A DNA stretch of 64,000 nucleotides. It comes from Actinomycetes bacterium (GTDB lineage: Bacteria > Actinomycetota > Actinomycetes > Propionibacteriales > Nocardioidaceae). The stretch spans positions 68,802 through 132,801 of the forward strand of contig JAEWOG010000045.1 in the NCBI GenBank assembly GCA_023460975.1, given 5' to 3'. A model generated the notes under the pieces. It made no database searches. It was not told the DNA's origin and was given only the letters and a program-made list of their open reading frames with translations. Positions 1-7,168 of the stretch are shown piece by piece. A program made the translations under genes and the position numbers. Within the stretch, counting starts at the first letter, position 1. Every line of letters begins with the position of its first letter.

Positions 1-175
1 TCTTGCGTCCGCGCACCGACAGCATCACCTCCGGCAGGCCGGCCGCCATCAGGAGCGTCAGACGACCCCGCGACACCTTCTGGATGCCGCGGTCGAGGCC
101 GACGATGACCGTGCCGAACTTCGGGAGCCACGGCTGAGCGCCGAGTGCCAGGGCCACGGGACGGAGCGGGTTCAT
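1..175 (-). CDS. Partial nitroreductase/deazaflavin-dependent oxidoreductase family protein (N-terminal part)
   Basis: The gene runs off the left edge, so only the first 58 residues are visible. They begin MNPLRPVALALG and contain PWLPKFGTVIVGLDRGIQ, followed by GRLTLLMAAGLPEVMLSVRGRK. The closing LSVRGRK stretch resembles the N-terminus of F420-dependent Ddn/DUF385-type oxidoreductases, where a TxGRKTG-like strand opens the split beta-barrel. The start is the ATG at 175, with no Shine-Dalgarno but a TAATCT hexamer 6 nt upstream. It lies just downstream of the DUF4446 gene on the same strand. The family assignment rests on a short fragment. Confidence 0.6.
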   Translation of the reverse strand, partial: MNPLRPVALALGAQPWLPKFGTVIVGLDRGIQKVSRGRLTLLMAAGLPEVMLSVRGRK

Positions 176-181
176 GCGCGG

Positions 182-187
182 AGATTA
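182..187 (-). promoter_or_regulatory. Predicted -10 hexamer TAATCT (leaderless start of the partial oxidoreductase gene)
   Basis: TAATCT ends 6 nt before the ATG at 175 and overlaps the TAA stop codon of the upstream DUF4446 gene. This spacing places transcription initiation at or next to the start codon. Confidence 0.5.
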
Positions 188-592
188 GCGCCTTCCGCGC
201 GCGTGGGTAATGGCTTCGTCCTCCTCGGGGCTGAGCTGCTGGTCGCAACTCCAGGCCGCGATCGACTTCGCGTACGTCCGCGCCTGGGAGCGGCCGTGGA
301 TCGACGAGAGCACGACCCCGTTGCCGGCGTCGTCGAGCATCGCAAGCGTCCACGACAGGTGTCCGCCGACGTCCCCGAAGGCGTCGTAGCGCACCACCGC
401 GACGTGCCGCAGCGCGTCGGCCGCTTCGGCCTGCAGCGCCGCCACTTCCCGTCGCAGGCCCTCGACGTCCGTCGGCAGCGCGTCGGGATCGCCGGCCGGG
501 CGGCGACCGGCGCCACGGGAGGCGCGTACGGCGAAGGCGAGCGCGGCGAGCGCCACCAGGAGGGCGAGGACGGAGAGGACGGTCGGCAGCAC
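185..592 (-). CDS. DUF4446 family membrane-anchored protein
   Basis: A 135-residue protein. Residues 2-24 form one hydrophobic N-terminal helix (LPTVLSVLALLVALAALAF), followed by a charged coiled-coil-like stretch (VEGLRREVAALQAEAADAL). The conserved C-terminal block is VRYDAFGDVGGHLSWTLAMLD followed by VVLSSIHGRSQARTYAKSI. The YDAFxDxGGxLS and SSIxGRxxxRxYAKxI signatures are those of DUF4446. The function is unknown. The start is a GTG at 592 with TAGTGT 6 nt upstream. The pheA gene starts divergently 92 bp away. Confidence 0.85.
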   Translation of the reverse strand: MLPTVLSVLALLVALAALAFAVRASRGAGRRPAGDPDALPTDVEGLRREVAALQAEAADALRHVAVVRYDAFGDVGGHLSWTLAMLDDAGNGVVLSSIHGRSQARTYAKSIAAWSCDQQLSPEEDEAITHARGRR

Positions 593-598
593 GCGACG

Positions 599-604
599 AC
601 ACTA
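599..604 (-). promoter_or_regulatory. Predicted -10 hexamer TAGTGT for the DUF4446 gene
   Basis: The hexamer ends 6 nt before the GTG start at 592, and no ribosome-binding site is present. A leaderless transcript is inferred. Confidence 0.45.
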
Positions 605-684
605 AGCCTCGATCGGCCGAATCGCATGCACCGCACAGTGGGCCGCCACGGGCCCGCGGCACGGCCCAGTGGCAGACTCGCAGC

Positions 685-1533
685 GTGAACGACTCGTCCG
701 CCCAGCTGCGCATCGCCTATCAGGGTGAGCCCGGCGCCAACTCCCACATCGTGGCCAGGCAGGCCTACCCCGACGCGACCCACGTGCCGTGCGCGTCGTT
801 CGAGGACGCGTTCTCGGCGGTGACGAGCGGCGAGGCCGACCTCGCGATGATCCCGATCGACAACACGATCGCGGGCCGCGTCGCCGACATCCACCACTTC
901 CTGCCCGACTCGGGCCTCTACATCGTCGGCGAGCGGTTCCTGCGCATCCAGTTCGCCCTGATGGCGTTGCCGGGCGTGCGCGCCGACGAGGTCCGTACGA
1001 TCCACAGCCACGTGCACGCGCTCGGACAGTGCCGCGGCGTGATCCGCGAACTCGGCGCCCGTCCGGTCGTCTCGGGCGACACCGCCGGCGCCGCGCGAGA
1101 GGTCTCCGAATCGGGCGACCGCACGATGGCCGCGCTGGCTCCGCCTCTGGCCGCCGAGGTGTACGGCCTCGAGATCCTGCGCGACGAGGTCGAGGACTTC
1201 GACCACAACACGACCCGGTTCGTGATCCTCTCGCGCGACTACGTCCGCGCCCCTGCCGGCAACGGCCCGGTCGTCACCTCGTTCGTCTTCAACGTCCGCA
1301 ACCTGCCCGCGGCGCTCTACAAGGCGCTCGGCGGCTTCGCGACCAACGGCGTCAACATGACCAAGCTGGAGTCGTACATGGTCGGCGGCGGCTTCACCGC
1401 CACCCAGTTCCTCGCCGAGGTCGACGGGCACCCCGACGACATCGGGCTCAAGCGTGCTCTGGAGGAGCTGGAGTTCTTCACCACCGAGGTGAAGGTCCTC
1501 GGCGTCTACCCCGCCGATCCCTCGCGCGGCTGA
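685..1533 (+). CDS. pheA: Prephenate dehydratase
   Basis: Converts prephenate to phenylpyruvate in phenylalanine biosynthesis. The protein has 282 residues, the usual size for a monofunctional actinobacterial enzyme. The PDT domain starts with IAYQGEPGANSH (residues 10-21) and includes the TTRF catalytic motif at 176-179. An ACT regulatory domain follows at about 197-275. The ACT motif usually written ESRP reads ESYM here (229-232), so phenylalanine feedback binding may be altered. The start is GTG 685 with no Shine-Dalgarno; CAGACT lies 6 nt upstream as a weak -10. The downstream gene is convergent. Confidence 0.93.
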   Translation: MNDSSAQLRIAYQGEPGANSHIVARQAYPDATHVPCASFEDAFSAVTSGEADLAMIPIDNTIAGRVADIHHFLPDSGLYIVGERFLRIQFALMALPGVRADEVRTIHSHVHALGQCRGVIRELGARPVVSGDTAGAAREVSESGDRTMAALAPPLAAEVYGLEILRDEVEDFDHNTTRFVILSRDYVRAPAGNGPVVTSFVFNVRNLPAALYKALGGFATNGVNMTKLESYMVGGGFTATQFLAEVDGHPDDIGLKRALEELEFFTTEVKVLGVYPADPSRG

Positions 1534-1581
1534 CCCCCGTACGGCTCGGCTCGTCCTGCCCGGCTCGGCTCGCCCCGCCCT

Positions 1582-1655
1582 CATGTAAAGCGGGGTTATC
1601 CCCTCTGGTGCGCCGTCACAAGCATGCACAAGATGCGATAACCCCGCTTTACATG
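1582..1655. repeat. 19-bp perfect inverted repeat between convergent genes
   Basis: The left arm CATGTAAAGCGGGGTTATC (1582-1600) is exactly complementary to 1637-1655, with a 36-nt spacer. The element lies between the 3' ends of pheA and the convergent saccharopine dehydrogenase-like gene. It could act as a bidirectional terminator, although the loop is long and no U-tract follows. It could also be a mobile palindromic element. Confidence 0.8.
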
Positions 1656-1719
1656 GGGACGGCGGGGCGGCGGGCGGGGCGGGGCGGCGGGCGGGGCGGA
1701 GAGGCGGGGCGGGAGAGGG
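1656..1719 (+). repeat. G-rich tract with repeated GGGG/GGCGGGC units
   Basis: About 64 bases on the plus strand are almost entirely G and C with a strong G bias. There are repeated runs of three or four G separated by one to three bases, such as GGGGCGGCGGGCGGGG. The tract immediately follows the inverted repeat and sits at the 3' ends of two convergent genes. The sequence could form G-quadruplexes. Confidence 0.7.
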
Positions 1720-1725
1720 CAGCCG

Positions 1726-2790
1726 TCAGGCCACCTCGAAGCCCACGCCCAACTCACGCATGGACTCCACGTCGCGGGCCAGATCGATGGCCTGTTCGGG
1801 GTACGACACCCCCGCACGGGGCCGAGCCCGTCCCAACTCCAGGACCCGCTCGACCTGACCCACCAGACTCGCTGCGGCCAGGTGGGCGCGGCCGGCGGGG
1901 TCTCGTACGGTCAGGTGCCGCACCACGTCGCCCCGATAGGCGCTCACCCGGACCTCGTGCGGAGCGCCGGCGGCCGCGGGCACGTGCAGGAGCCCTGCGC
2001 GCAGTCGCCGCGGGAGGAAGGTCCACGCGCCCGTCCCGACCAGCAGCGCCAGGCCGGTGGCGCGGGGACGGTCGTCGTACGCCATCCGCACGGCCACGCC
2101 CATCGCCACCTTGGCTTCGTAGAGCGTGTCCTGCTCCCCGCTGGAGAGGCGTCGAGCGCGGAAGCGCCCGGCATCAAAGGCGACCGAACGCGGCTCCGCG
2201 AACCCCCGCGCCAGCCGTCGCTGCCCTCCCTGCCACACCGCCATGCTGCGGTGCAGGTCCGCCAGCGACGCGGCCGCTGCCGGTCCGACGCGGTCGTCGT
2301 GGCGGATGAGGCCGTGGAGGGTGAGGTGGTCGTACGGCTCGTCCTCACCCAGCAAGGACGTCGCCGCGACGGCGACCGCGCTGGCGGCCCAGCCGACCGG
2401 CAACACGACCGGGACCTGCGCTCCTGAGGCGGCCACCAGGTCGAGGACCGGGTCCACCGCAAGCACCTGCTCGGAGGCGTCGACGACGGGGACCCCGCGC
2501 TCCAACGCGCCCCCGAGGAGGGTCAGCTGCGGATCTCCGGACAGCACGAGGACGGCGTCCAGCGACCCAGACGCCAGGGGCGAGGCCGCGGCGAGCGGGT
2601 CGGGTCCCGTGACGTCCATCCGCACCGCCGTCGCGTTCGGCAGGTCCGCGGCGACCGCCTCGGCCTGCGCCAGGTCGCGGCCGGAGACCAGAAGTCGTAC
2701 GCCCTCGTGGCGCCGCGCGAACATCGCACAGAACTGCCGACCCACCACCCCGGATCCGCCCGCCACGAGGACGGTCCGCGGCTCACGCAT
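1726..2790 (-). CDS. Saccharopine dehydrogenase-like NAD(P)-binding protein
   Basis: A 354-residue protein starting MREPRTVLVAGGSGVVGRQF, with the dinucleotide-binding GGSGVVG loop at the N-terminus. Strand-helix pairs follow, including RLLVSGRDLAQAEA and LDAVLVLSGD, as in the saccharopine dehydrogenase/trans-acting enoyl reductase superfamily. The substrate cannot be predicted. The ATG at 2790 was chosen over the one at 2808 because AGGAGA lies about 5 nt upstream. The gene is divergent from the GNAT gene at 2859 and convergent with pheA. Confidence 0.75.
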   Translation of the reverse strand: MREPRTVLVAGGSGVVGRQFCAMFARRHEGVRLLVSGRDLAQAEAVAADLPNATAVRMDVTGPDPLAAASPLASGSLDAVLVLSGDPQLTLLGGALERGVPVVDASEQVLAVDPVLDLVAASGAQVPVVLPVGWAASAVAVAATSLLGEDEPYDHLTLHGLIRHDDRVGPAAAASLADLHRSMAVWQGGQRRLARGFAEPRSVAFDAGRFRARRLSSGEQDTLYEAKVAMGVAVRMAYDDRPRATGLALLVGTGAWTFLPRRLRAGLLHVPAAAGAPHEVRVSAYRGDVVRHLTVRDPAGRAHLAAASLVGQVERVLELGRARPRAGVSYPEQAIDLARDVESMRELGVGFEVA

Positions 2791-2858
2791 CGGGTCTCCT
2801 CGGGTCATCGTGGCGGCGGCCCGACCAGCATGCGGCCACCCGAGGCGGACCTTATTCC

Positions 2859-4031
2859 ATGGCCCCGCGCCCCACTGCGTGGCAGCCTGTGCAGGTGAGC
2901 GATCTCGACCGCGTCCGTGAGTTGTTCCTCGCCGTCAACGGCGCGCACCCCATGACCGCTGCTGACGACGCGTACGTCCGCGAGCACTTCGTCGAAGCCT
3001 CCCCCACCTCGGTGCAGCTCATGCTGGCGGGGCAGGCGTCCCTGCCGGCGTACCTGCTCTCGGACGGGACCCCGATGGTCCCCAAGGACCACCTCAAGAT
3101 GGTCGAGATCACGGGCGACGCGGCCCTCGTGGCCGACTGGTTCCGCAGCTGCTGGCCCGACGACCCCGAGCACGCCCAGCGCGAGTGGGAACGCCACCTC
3201 ACCGGCCGCCGCGTCGACCTGACCGATTCGGACGGCGTCGCGGTGATGCGCGCCGAGCGCGTCATCGCGCAGGCCAGCGCGGCCCTCGATGTCCTGATCC
3301 GCGACCCCCGCGACGACCTCGGCCGGGCGAGCCTGTGGGAGGCGCTCTTTGGCAGCGTGGGCGTGCGTGGCCTCGACACGTTGCTGCGCCCGATGACCGC
3401 GTACGACCGCCTCCGGTTCGACGAGGAGCCGCCCCGACAGCGGTGGGTCGACCGCCTCAGCGAGCGCTGGTTCTCGCCCGCTCCCGCCCCGACGCCGATC
3501 CACACGGACCGCCTCGTCCTGCGCCCGCCGCGGCCCACCGACAGCGCGACCCTGGCCGCGGCGTACGCCGACCCCGCCTTCGTGGAGGGCCTGCTCACGC
3601 CGCCCCACATCCGCCCCGAGACGGACGCGATGTCGTGGTGGCGATCCCAGCCGGACGACGGCCCCCACCGCGCGCTGCCGCTGGTCATCGAGCGCGAAGG
3701 GCGCGTCGTGGGCGACCTCATCATCATGCTGCAGGAGGTCGGCCTCCTGACGGCCGAACTGGGCTGGACCCTGGTGCCGTGGGAGGGCGGGCAGGGATTC
3801 GCCGTCGAGGCGGCGCAGGCGGCGATGGCCACCGCCTTCACCCACTACGGCGTCCGCCGGGTGCGCGCCAGTCTCGACGCCGACAACGCCCGCTCGGCGG
3901 CGCTCGCCGAGCGGCTCGGCATGTCCTTGGAGGTCTTCCGGGTGGAGGACTTCTGGTCCAAGGGGCGCTTCACCTCCACCTACGAGTACGCGATCACCCG
4001 GGAGGAGTGGCTCGCCCGAACCACGCAGTAG
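2859..4031 (+). CDS. Two-domain protein: DUF6058-like N-terminus fused to a GNAT acetyltransferase
   Basis: A 390-residue protein. Residues about 10-190 contain YVREHFVEASPTSVQLMLAGQASLPAYL and MVPKDHLKMVEIT, which resembles DUF6058-type proteins. From about residue 212 (TPIHTDRLVLRPPRPTDSAT) it becomes a RimJ/RimL-type N-acetyltransferase domain. The acetyl-CoA loop region is VPWEGGQGFAVEAAQAAM, followed by RVRASLDADNARSAALAERLGM. It probably acetylates a small molecule or a protein N-terminus; the target is unknown. The gene stands alone, divergent from 1726-2790 and followed by the MBL-fold gene. Confidence 0.75.
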   Translation: MAPRPTAWQPVQVSDLDRVRELFLAVNGAHPMTAADDAYVREHFVEASPTSVQLMLAGQASLPAYLLSDGTPMVPKDHLKMVEITGDAALVADWFRSCWPDDPEHAQREWERHLTGRRVDLTDSDGVAVMRAERVIAQASAALDVLIRDPRDDLGRASLWEALFGSVGVRGLDTLLRPMTAYDRLRFDEEPPRQRWVDRLSERWFSPAPAPTPIHTDRLVLRPPRPTDSATLAAAYADPAFVEGLLTPPHIRPETDAMSWWRSQPDDGPHRALPLVIEREGRVVGDLIIMLQEVGLLTAELGWTLVPWEGGQGFAVEAAQAAMATAFTHYGVRRVRASLDADNARSAALAERLGMSLEVFRVEDFWSKGRFTSTYEYAITREEWLARTTQ

Positions 4032-4081
4032 TCGGGCCCGGCTCAGGCGCCGAACTCCTGAAACGCGCCGGTGCCGAGAAG

Positions 4082-4087
4082 TACCCT
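4082..4087 (+). promoter_or_regulatory. Predicted -10 hexamer TACCCT for the MBL-fold gene
   Basis: The hexamer lies 7 nt before the ATG at 4095, where no Shine-Dalgarno is present. It supports that start over the in-frame ATG at 4071. Confidence 0.4.
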
Positions 4088-4094
4088 CTGGCCC

Positions 4095-5012
4095 ATGCGA
4101 CTCAAGCCGGGCCGACCCGACATCTCCGCGTACGCCGACCGCTTCGCTGTGCCGCGGGCCTCCGGCGAGTTGTCGGTGACCTTCCTGGGGGTCGCGACCG
4201 TCCTGCTCACCGACGGCACCAGCGCCGTGATGACGGATGGCTTCTTCTCCCGCCCGAGCCTGCCGCGGGTCGCGGTGACCAAGCTGTCGCCCGACCTGGC
4301 GCGCATCGACGCTGCCCTGGCCCGGGCTGGCGTGACGACCCTCGAGGCGGTCGTCCCGGTCCACACGCACTACGACCACGCGCAGGACTCCGCGGTGGTC
4401 GCGCAACGCACCGGTGCCGCGCTCGTGGGTGGCCCCTCTGCCGTCCAGGTCGGCCGAGGCAGCGACCTGCCGGCCGATCGGATCCGCGAGGTCGCCAGCG
4501 GCGAGTCCGTACGTCTGGGCGCCTGGACCCTCGCGTTCACTGCCTCCGAACACTGCCCTCCGGACCGCTTCCCCGGGGCGATCACGACCCCGGTCGTCCC
4601 CCCGGTGAGCGCCCGCGCGTACCGCTGCGGCGATGCCTGGTCGATCGTCGCCACGCACGACTCAGGCCGTACGGCCCTGCTCCAGGGCAGCGCCGGCTAC
4701 GTGCCCGGAGCCTTGGCCACTCAGTCCGCCGAGGTCGCCTACCTCGGTGTCGGCCAACTCGGCGTCCAGCCGGAGTCCTACATCGAGGCGTACTGGGAGC
4801 ACACGGTGGGCGCCGTCGGAGCGACGGTGGTCGTGCTGACCCACTGGGATGACTTCTTCCGAGGCCTCGACAAGCCGCTGCGGGCTCTGCCGTACGCCGG
4901 AGACGACCTGGACGTGACGATGCGCGTCCTGGATCGCCTGGCTGCGCGCGACGGGGTGCGAATCCTCTTCCCGACGGTGTTCGAGCGCGAGGACCCCTGG
5001 GCGCTGGTCTGA
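4095..5012 (+). CDS. MBL-fold metallo-hydrolase
   Basis: A 305-residue metallo-beta-lactamase fold enzyme. The zinc motif HTHYDH is at residues 90-95 (HxHxDH), preceded by SVTFLGVATVLLTDGTSAVMTDGFFSR, the usual first strands with a metal-site-supporting Asp. Other candidate ligands are HDSG near 190 and the LTHWDDF segment near 250. The order of motifs resembles UlaG/NAPE-PLD-like lactonase or phosphodiesterase proteins, but the substrate is unknown. The ATG at 4095 is preferred for the -10-like element 7 nt upstream. Confidence 0.85.
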   Translation: MRLKPGRPDISAYADRFAVPRASGELSVTFLGVATVLLTDGTSAVMTDGFFSRPSLPRVAVTKLSPDLARIDAALARAGVTTLEAVVPVHTHYDHAQDSAVVAQRTGAALVGGPSAVQVGRGSDLPADRIREVASGESVRLGAWTLAFTASEHCPPDRFPGAITTPVVPPVSARAYRCGDAWSIVATHDSGRTALLQGSAGYVPGALATQSAEVAYLGVGQLGVQPESYIEAYWEHTVGAVGATVVVLTHWDDFFRGLDKPLRALPYAGDDLDVTMRVLDRLAARDGVRILFPTVFEREDPWALV

Positions 5013-5045
5013 TCCTCGCGGGTCCGCAACTTTTGTGAGGCACGG

Positions 5046-5076
5046 CGCATCCCACCTTCAGGAGGTGCGGGATGCG
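5046..5076 (+). promoter_or_regulatory. Hairpin enclosing the ribosome-binding site and start codon
   Basis: CGCATCCC (5046-5053) pairs with GGGATGCG (5069-5076), and ACCT (5054-5057) pairs with AGGT (5063-5066) around the loop TCAGG. The pairing buries most of the Shine-Dalgarno AGGAGG (5060-5065) and all of the ATG at 5072. It could limit translation until it is melted or bound. Confidence 0.65.
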
Positions 5077-6055
5077 TCGATTGCTGGAGGGCCTCGTGGG
5101 GGTTGCCCTCGCTCTTGCCGTAACGGGATGCACCTCGGCTGGCCCGGGTGCGGACGAGGGGGTCGCGCCCGGGCCAGCGCCTGCCCGTCTGGACGCCCTC
5201 CCCGCCGGGGAGCAGGCCCGTCTGGCGTACGTGCGCGACACCGAGCTCGTGCTGCCCGACGGGGAGAGGATCGAGGTGCCCACCGGCTCCCGCGTGGTGC
5301 AGGGCGGCGGTCAGGTGTTGGTCGTCGACGTCCCTGAGGGTCCGGGGATCAGGCCCGCCGACGGGGCCGTACGCAGCAGGGTCCGAGCCGTCGAGGGCGG
5401 ACGCCTGCAGTCCGTGACGTTGGATGCCGTGGGGTTGCCGGTCATCTCGGCCGACGGCGCGGTCGTCGCCTGGGCGGGGACGGGTCCGGACGGCAGGGTG
5501 TTCGTGGACCGGTGGCAGCGGGACGGCTCCAGGTCTGGCTCGCAGCGCATCGAGGTCGCGTTCTCGCCCACCTGCTGCACACGGTCGTTCGCTCTGGCGG
5601 GGGTCACCGAGGACGGGGTCACGTACGGCTCGGGGGGCGGCGCGACCTGGGCGGCGCCCCTCGACGTGCGCACTCCTCCAGCCCCCGTGGATCTCGACGG
5701 CGACGCGCTGCTCCAGGTCACCGGCGACGGCGGGATGCTCACGGTGGGGGCATCCGGGACGAGGTTCGGCCGACTGCGCGAGGAACGGTTCGTCGCCATC
5801 GCGGAGGTCGACGGCTGGGCCACGGCGCTGGTCTCGCCGGATGCCCAGTCGATGGTCCTGCTGGGGGCACGCTCGGTCATCGTGCGCGACCTCGGCGACG
5901 GCACCAACCAGACGGTGCTCGACGTCGGCGACCAGACGGTCGACATCGTGGGCTGGGAGGACGACACCTCGGTCCTGCTCAGCCTCGCCGAGTCACCGGG
6001 TGTTCCTGCGGCCCGTTGTCACACGGACGGCACCTGCGAGTCGGTCGGGGACTGA
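5072..6055 (+). CDS. Putative lipoprotein with beta-propeller-like body
   Basis: A 327-residue protein. A signal peptide (MRRLLEGLVGVALALAVTGC) ends in the lipobox LAVTGC, so Cys20 should be lipidated and the protein anchored outside the membrane. The rest is rich in short beta strands with D-G turns (for example VLVVDVPEG, VISADGAVVAWAG, DAQSMVLLGA), consistent with a WD40/TolB-like propeller, but no family signature was recognised. The start has a strong AGGAGG 6 nt upstream, inside a hairpin. The gene stands alone. Confidence 0.75.
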   Translation: MRRLLEGLVGVALALAVTGCTSAGPGADEGVAPGPAPARLDALPAGEQARLAYVRDTELVLPDGERIEVPTGSRVVQGGGQVLVVDVPEGPGIRPADGAVRSRVRAVEGGRLQSVTLDAVGLPVISADGAVVAWAGTGPDGRVFVDRWQRDGSRSGSQRIEVAFSPTCCTRSFALAGVTEDGVTYGSGGGATWAAPLDVRTPPAPVDLDGDALLQVTGDGGMLTVGASGTRFGRLREERFVAIAEVDGWATALVSPDAQSMVLLGARSVIVRDLGDGTNQTVLDVGDQTVDIVGWEDDTSVLLSLAESPGVPAARCHTDGTCESVGD

Positions 6056-6081
6056 GCGACGAGGTGCCCGGAAAATTGGAG

Positions 6082-6123
6082 GACCCAGTTGATGCTGACG
6101 GGGGACACAACACCAACTGGGTC
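6082..6123 (+). repeat. 10-bp inverted repeat downstream of the lipoprotein gene
   Basis: GACCCAGTTG (6082-6091) pairs perfectly with CAACTGGGTC (6114-6123) across 22 nt. It may serve as a terminator for the lipoprotein gene, but no U-run follows. The next 80 bases have a conspicuously lower GC content than the surroundings and contain no gene. Confidence 0.45.
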
Positions 6124-6203
6124 TGAAACGAACTCTAGGTGAGGATCTGGCGAAATCGCAGCCAGTCCAACGAATTTCAATCAGAGCATGGCGCGAATCA
6201 CAC

Positions 6204-7130
6204 TCAGCGGATCGTCACCTGACGGTTGACGAGTCCCTGGCGTGCGGACCGCTCCTCAGAGGTGAGGTCCTCGGTCGCGGCAAGGGCCTCGTCGAGCGCA
6301 GCCTTGAATGCGGCAGCAGGCTCCTCGAGCGCCGCCGCGCCCGTGCCCACCGGGAGGTCCCACACGGGGACGACGAGGCCGTGGGCACGGAAATATCCCA
6401 CCAAGCGACCCTCGTCGATCAAGGTGTCCTTGCCCGCAGCACGCAGACGGGCGAGCGCGTCGAGCAGCGTGTCCTCGTCCTCGGCCATCACCCACCGCAG
6501 GTGCTCCTTGGTGCCGACGTTGGTCCAGTACGCCGAGTCCACCGACGCGAGGCGCTCGGTCGGCATCGCGGCCTCGTTGGCCTGCTCGAGCGCGGCCTCC
6601 ATCGCGGCATCCCGCTCGACATCGTCGATCCAGTACGCGAAGCCCTCGTGCACCGTCACGTCGAGGGTCGTGTTGCTGACCAGGTCCTGGAGCCGCTTGC
6701 CGGGCCCCGGAGCGGATGTCAGGCCGACAATGCCGGGCTCCTCGGTCGCCAGCGCGGCCTCGAGCACGGCGCCCAGGTCGCGGGCAGGGTCGCCGTACGA
6801 GTGCTGCACCTGCAGCCCCAGCCAGATCGCGCCCGACTCGCGCACCATCGCGGGCGCGGCCATCGGCAGCAGGGTCGCCAGACGGACCTCGCGGTCGCCC
6901 TCGAGGAGGGTGAGCGTCGCGGTCGCGGCGGGCACCAGCTCGCGCATCGCGATGACGTCGGCCTCACCGGCCAGGCCCTCGAAGGGGCGCTTGACCAGAC
7001 GGGGACCACCGGCCGAGCCGTGGCAGTTCTTGTACCTCAGGCCCGAACCGCACGGGCAGGGCTGGCGAGGGCCGACCGCACCCTCAGCGGTCTCGGCGGG
7101 CTGGCGCTGCTTGCGTGACTTCTTGGCCAT
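6204..7130 (-). CDS. SEC-C motif protein (DUF5926 family)
   Basis: A 308-residue protein. Its basic start, MAKKSRKQRQPAETAEG, leads into a SEC-C zinc motif, PCPCGSGLRYKNCHG, at about residues 24-38. The remaining 260 residues (ADVIAMRELVPAATATLTL to the C-terminus) match the actinobacterial DUF5926 pattern. The function is unknown; SEC-C motifs often bind zinc and contact nucleic acid or protein partners such as SecB. An open frame continues far upstream, but the ATG at 7130 is fixed by the conserved MAKKSRKQ start and a TAGGTT hexamer 7 nt upstream. The next gene upstream, GDPD, lies 38 bp away on the same strand. Confidence 0.88.
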   Translation of the reverse strand: MAKKSRKQRQPAETAEGAVGPRQPCPCGSGLRYKNCHGSAGGPRLVKRPFEGLAGEADVIAMRELVPAATATLTLLEGDREVRLATLLPMAAPAMVRESGAIWLGLQVQHSYGDPARDLGAVLEAALATEEPGIVGLTSAPGPGKRLQDLVSNTTLDVTVHEGFAYWIDDVERDAAMEAALEQANEAAMPTERLASVDSAYWTNVGTKEHLRWVMAEDEDTLLDALARLRAAGKDTLIDEGRLVGYFRAHGLVVPVWDLPVGTGAAALEEPAAAFKAALDEALAATEDLTSEERSARQGLVNRQVTIR

Positions 7131-7137
7131 GCGGCAC

Positions 7138-7143
7138 AACCTA
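7138..7143 (-). promoter_or_regulatory. Predicted -10 hexamer TAGGTT for the SEC-C gene
   Basis: It lies 7 nt before the ATG at 7130, which has no Shine-Dalgarno. This suggests that the gene has its own leaderless transcript despite the closely spaced GDPD gene. Confidence 0.5.
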
Positions 7144-7168
7144 CCGGGGACGTACGACAGCCGCGGGC

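Noticed and set aside
2805..4658. 617-residue open frame antisense to the GNAT and MBL-fold genes
   Set aside because: Shadow frame over two genes with clear domains and motifs.
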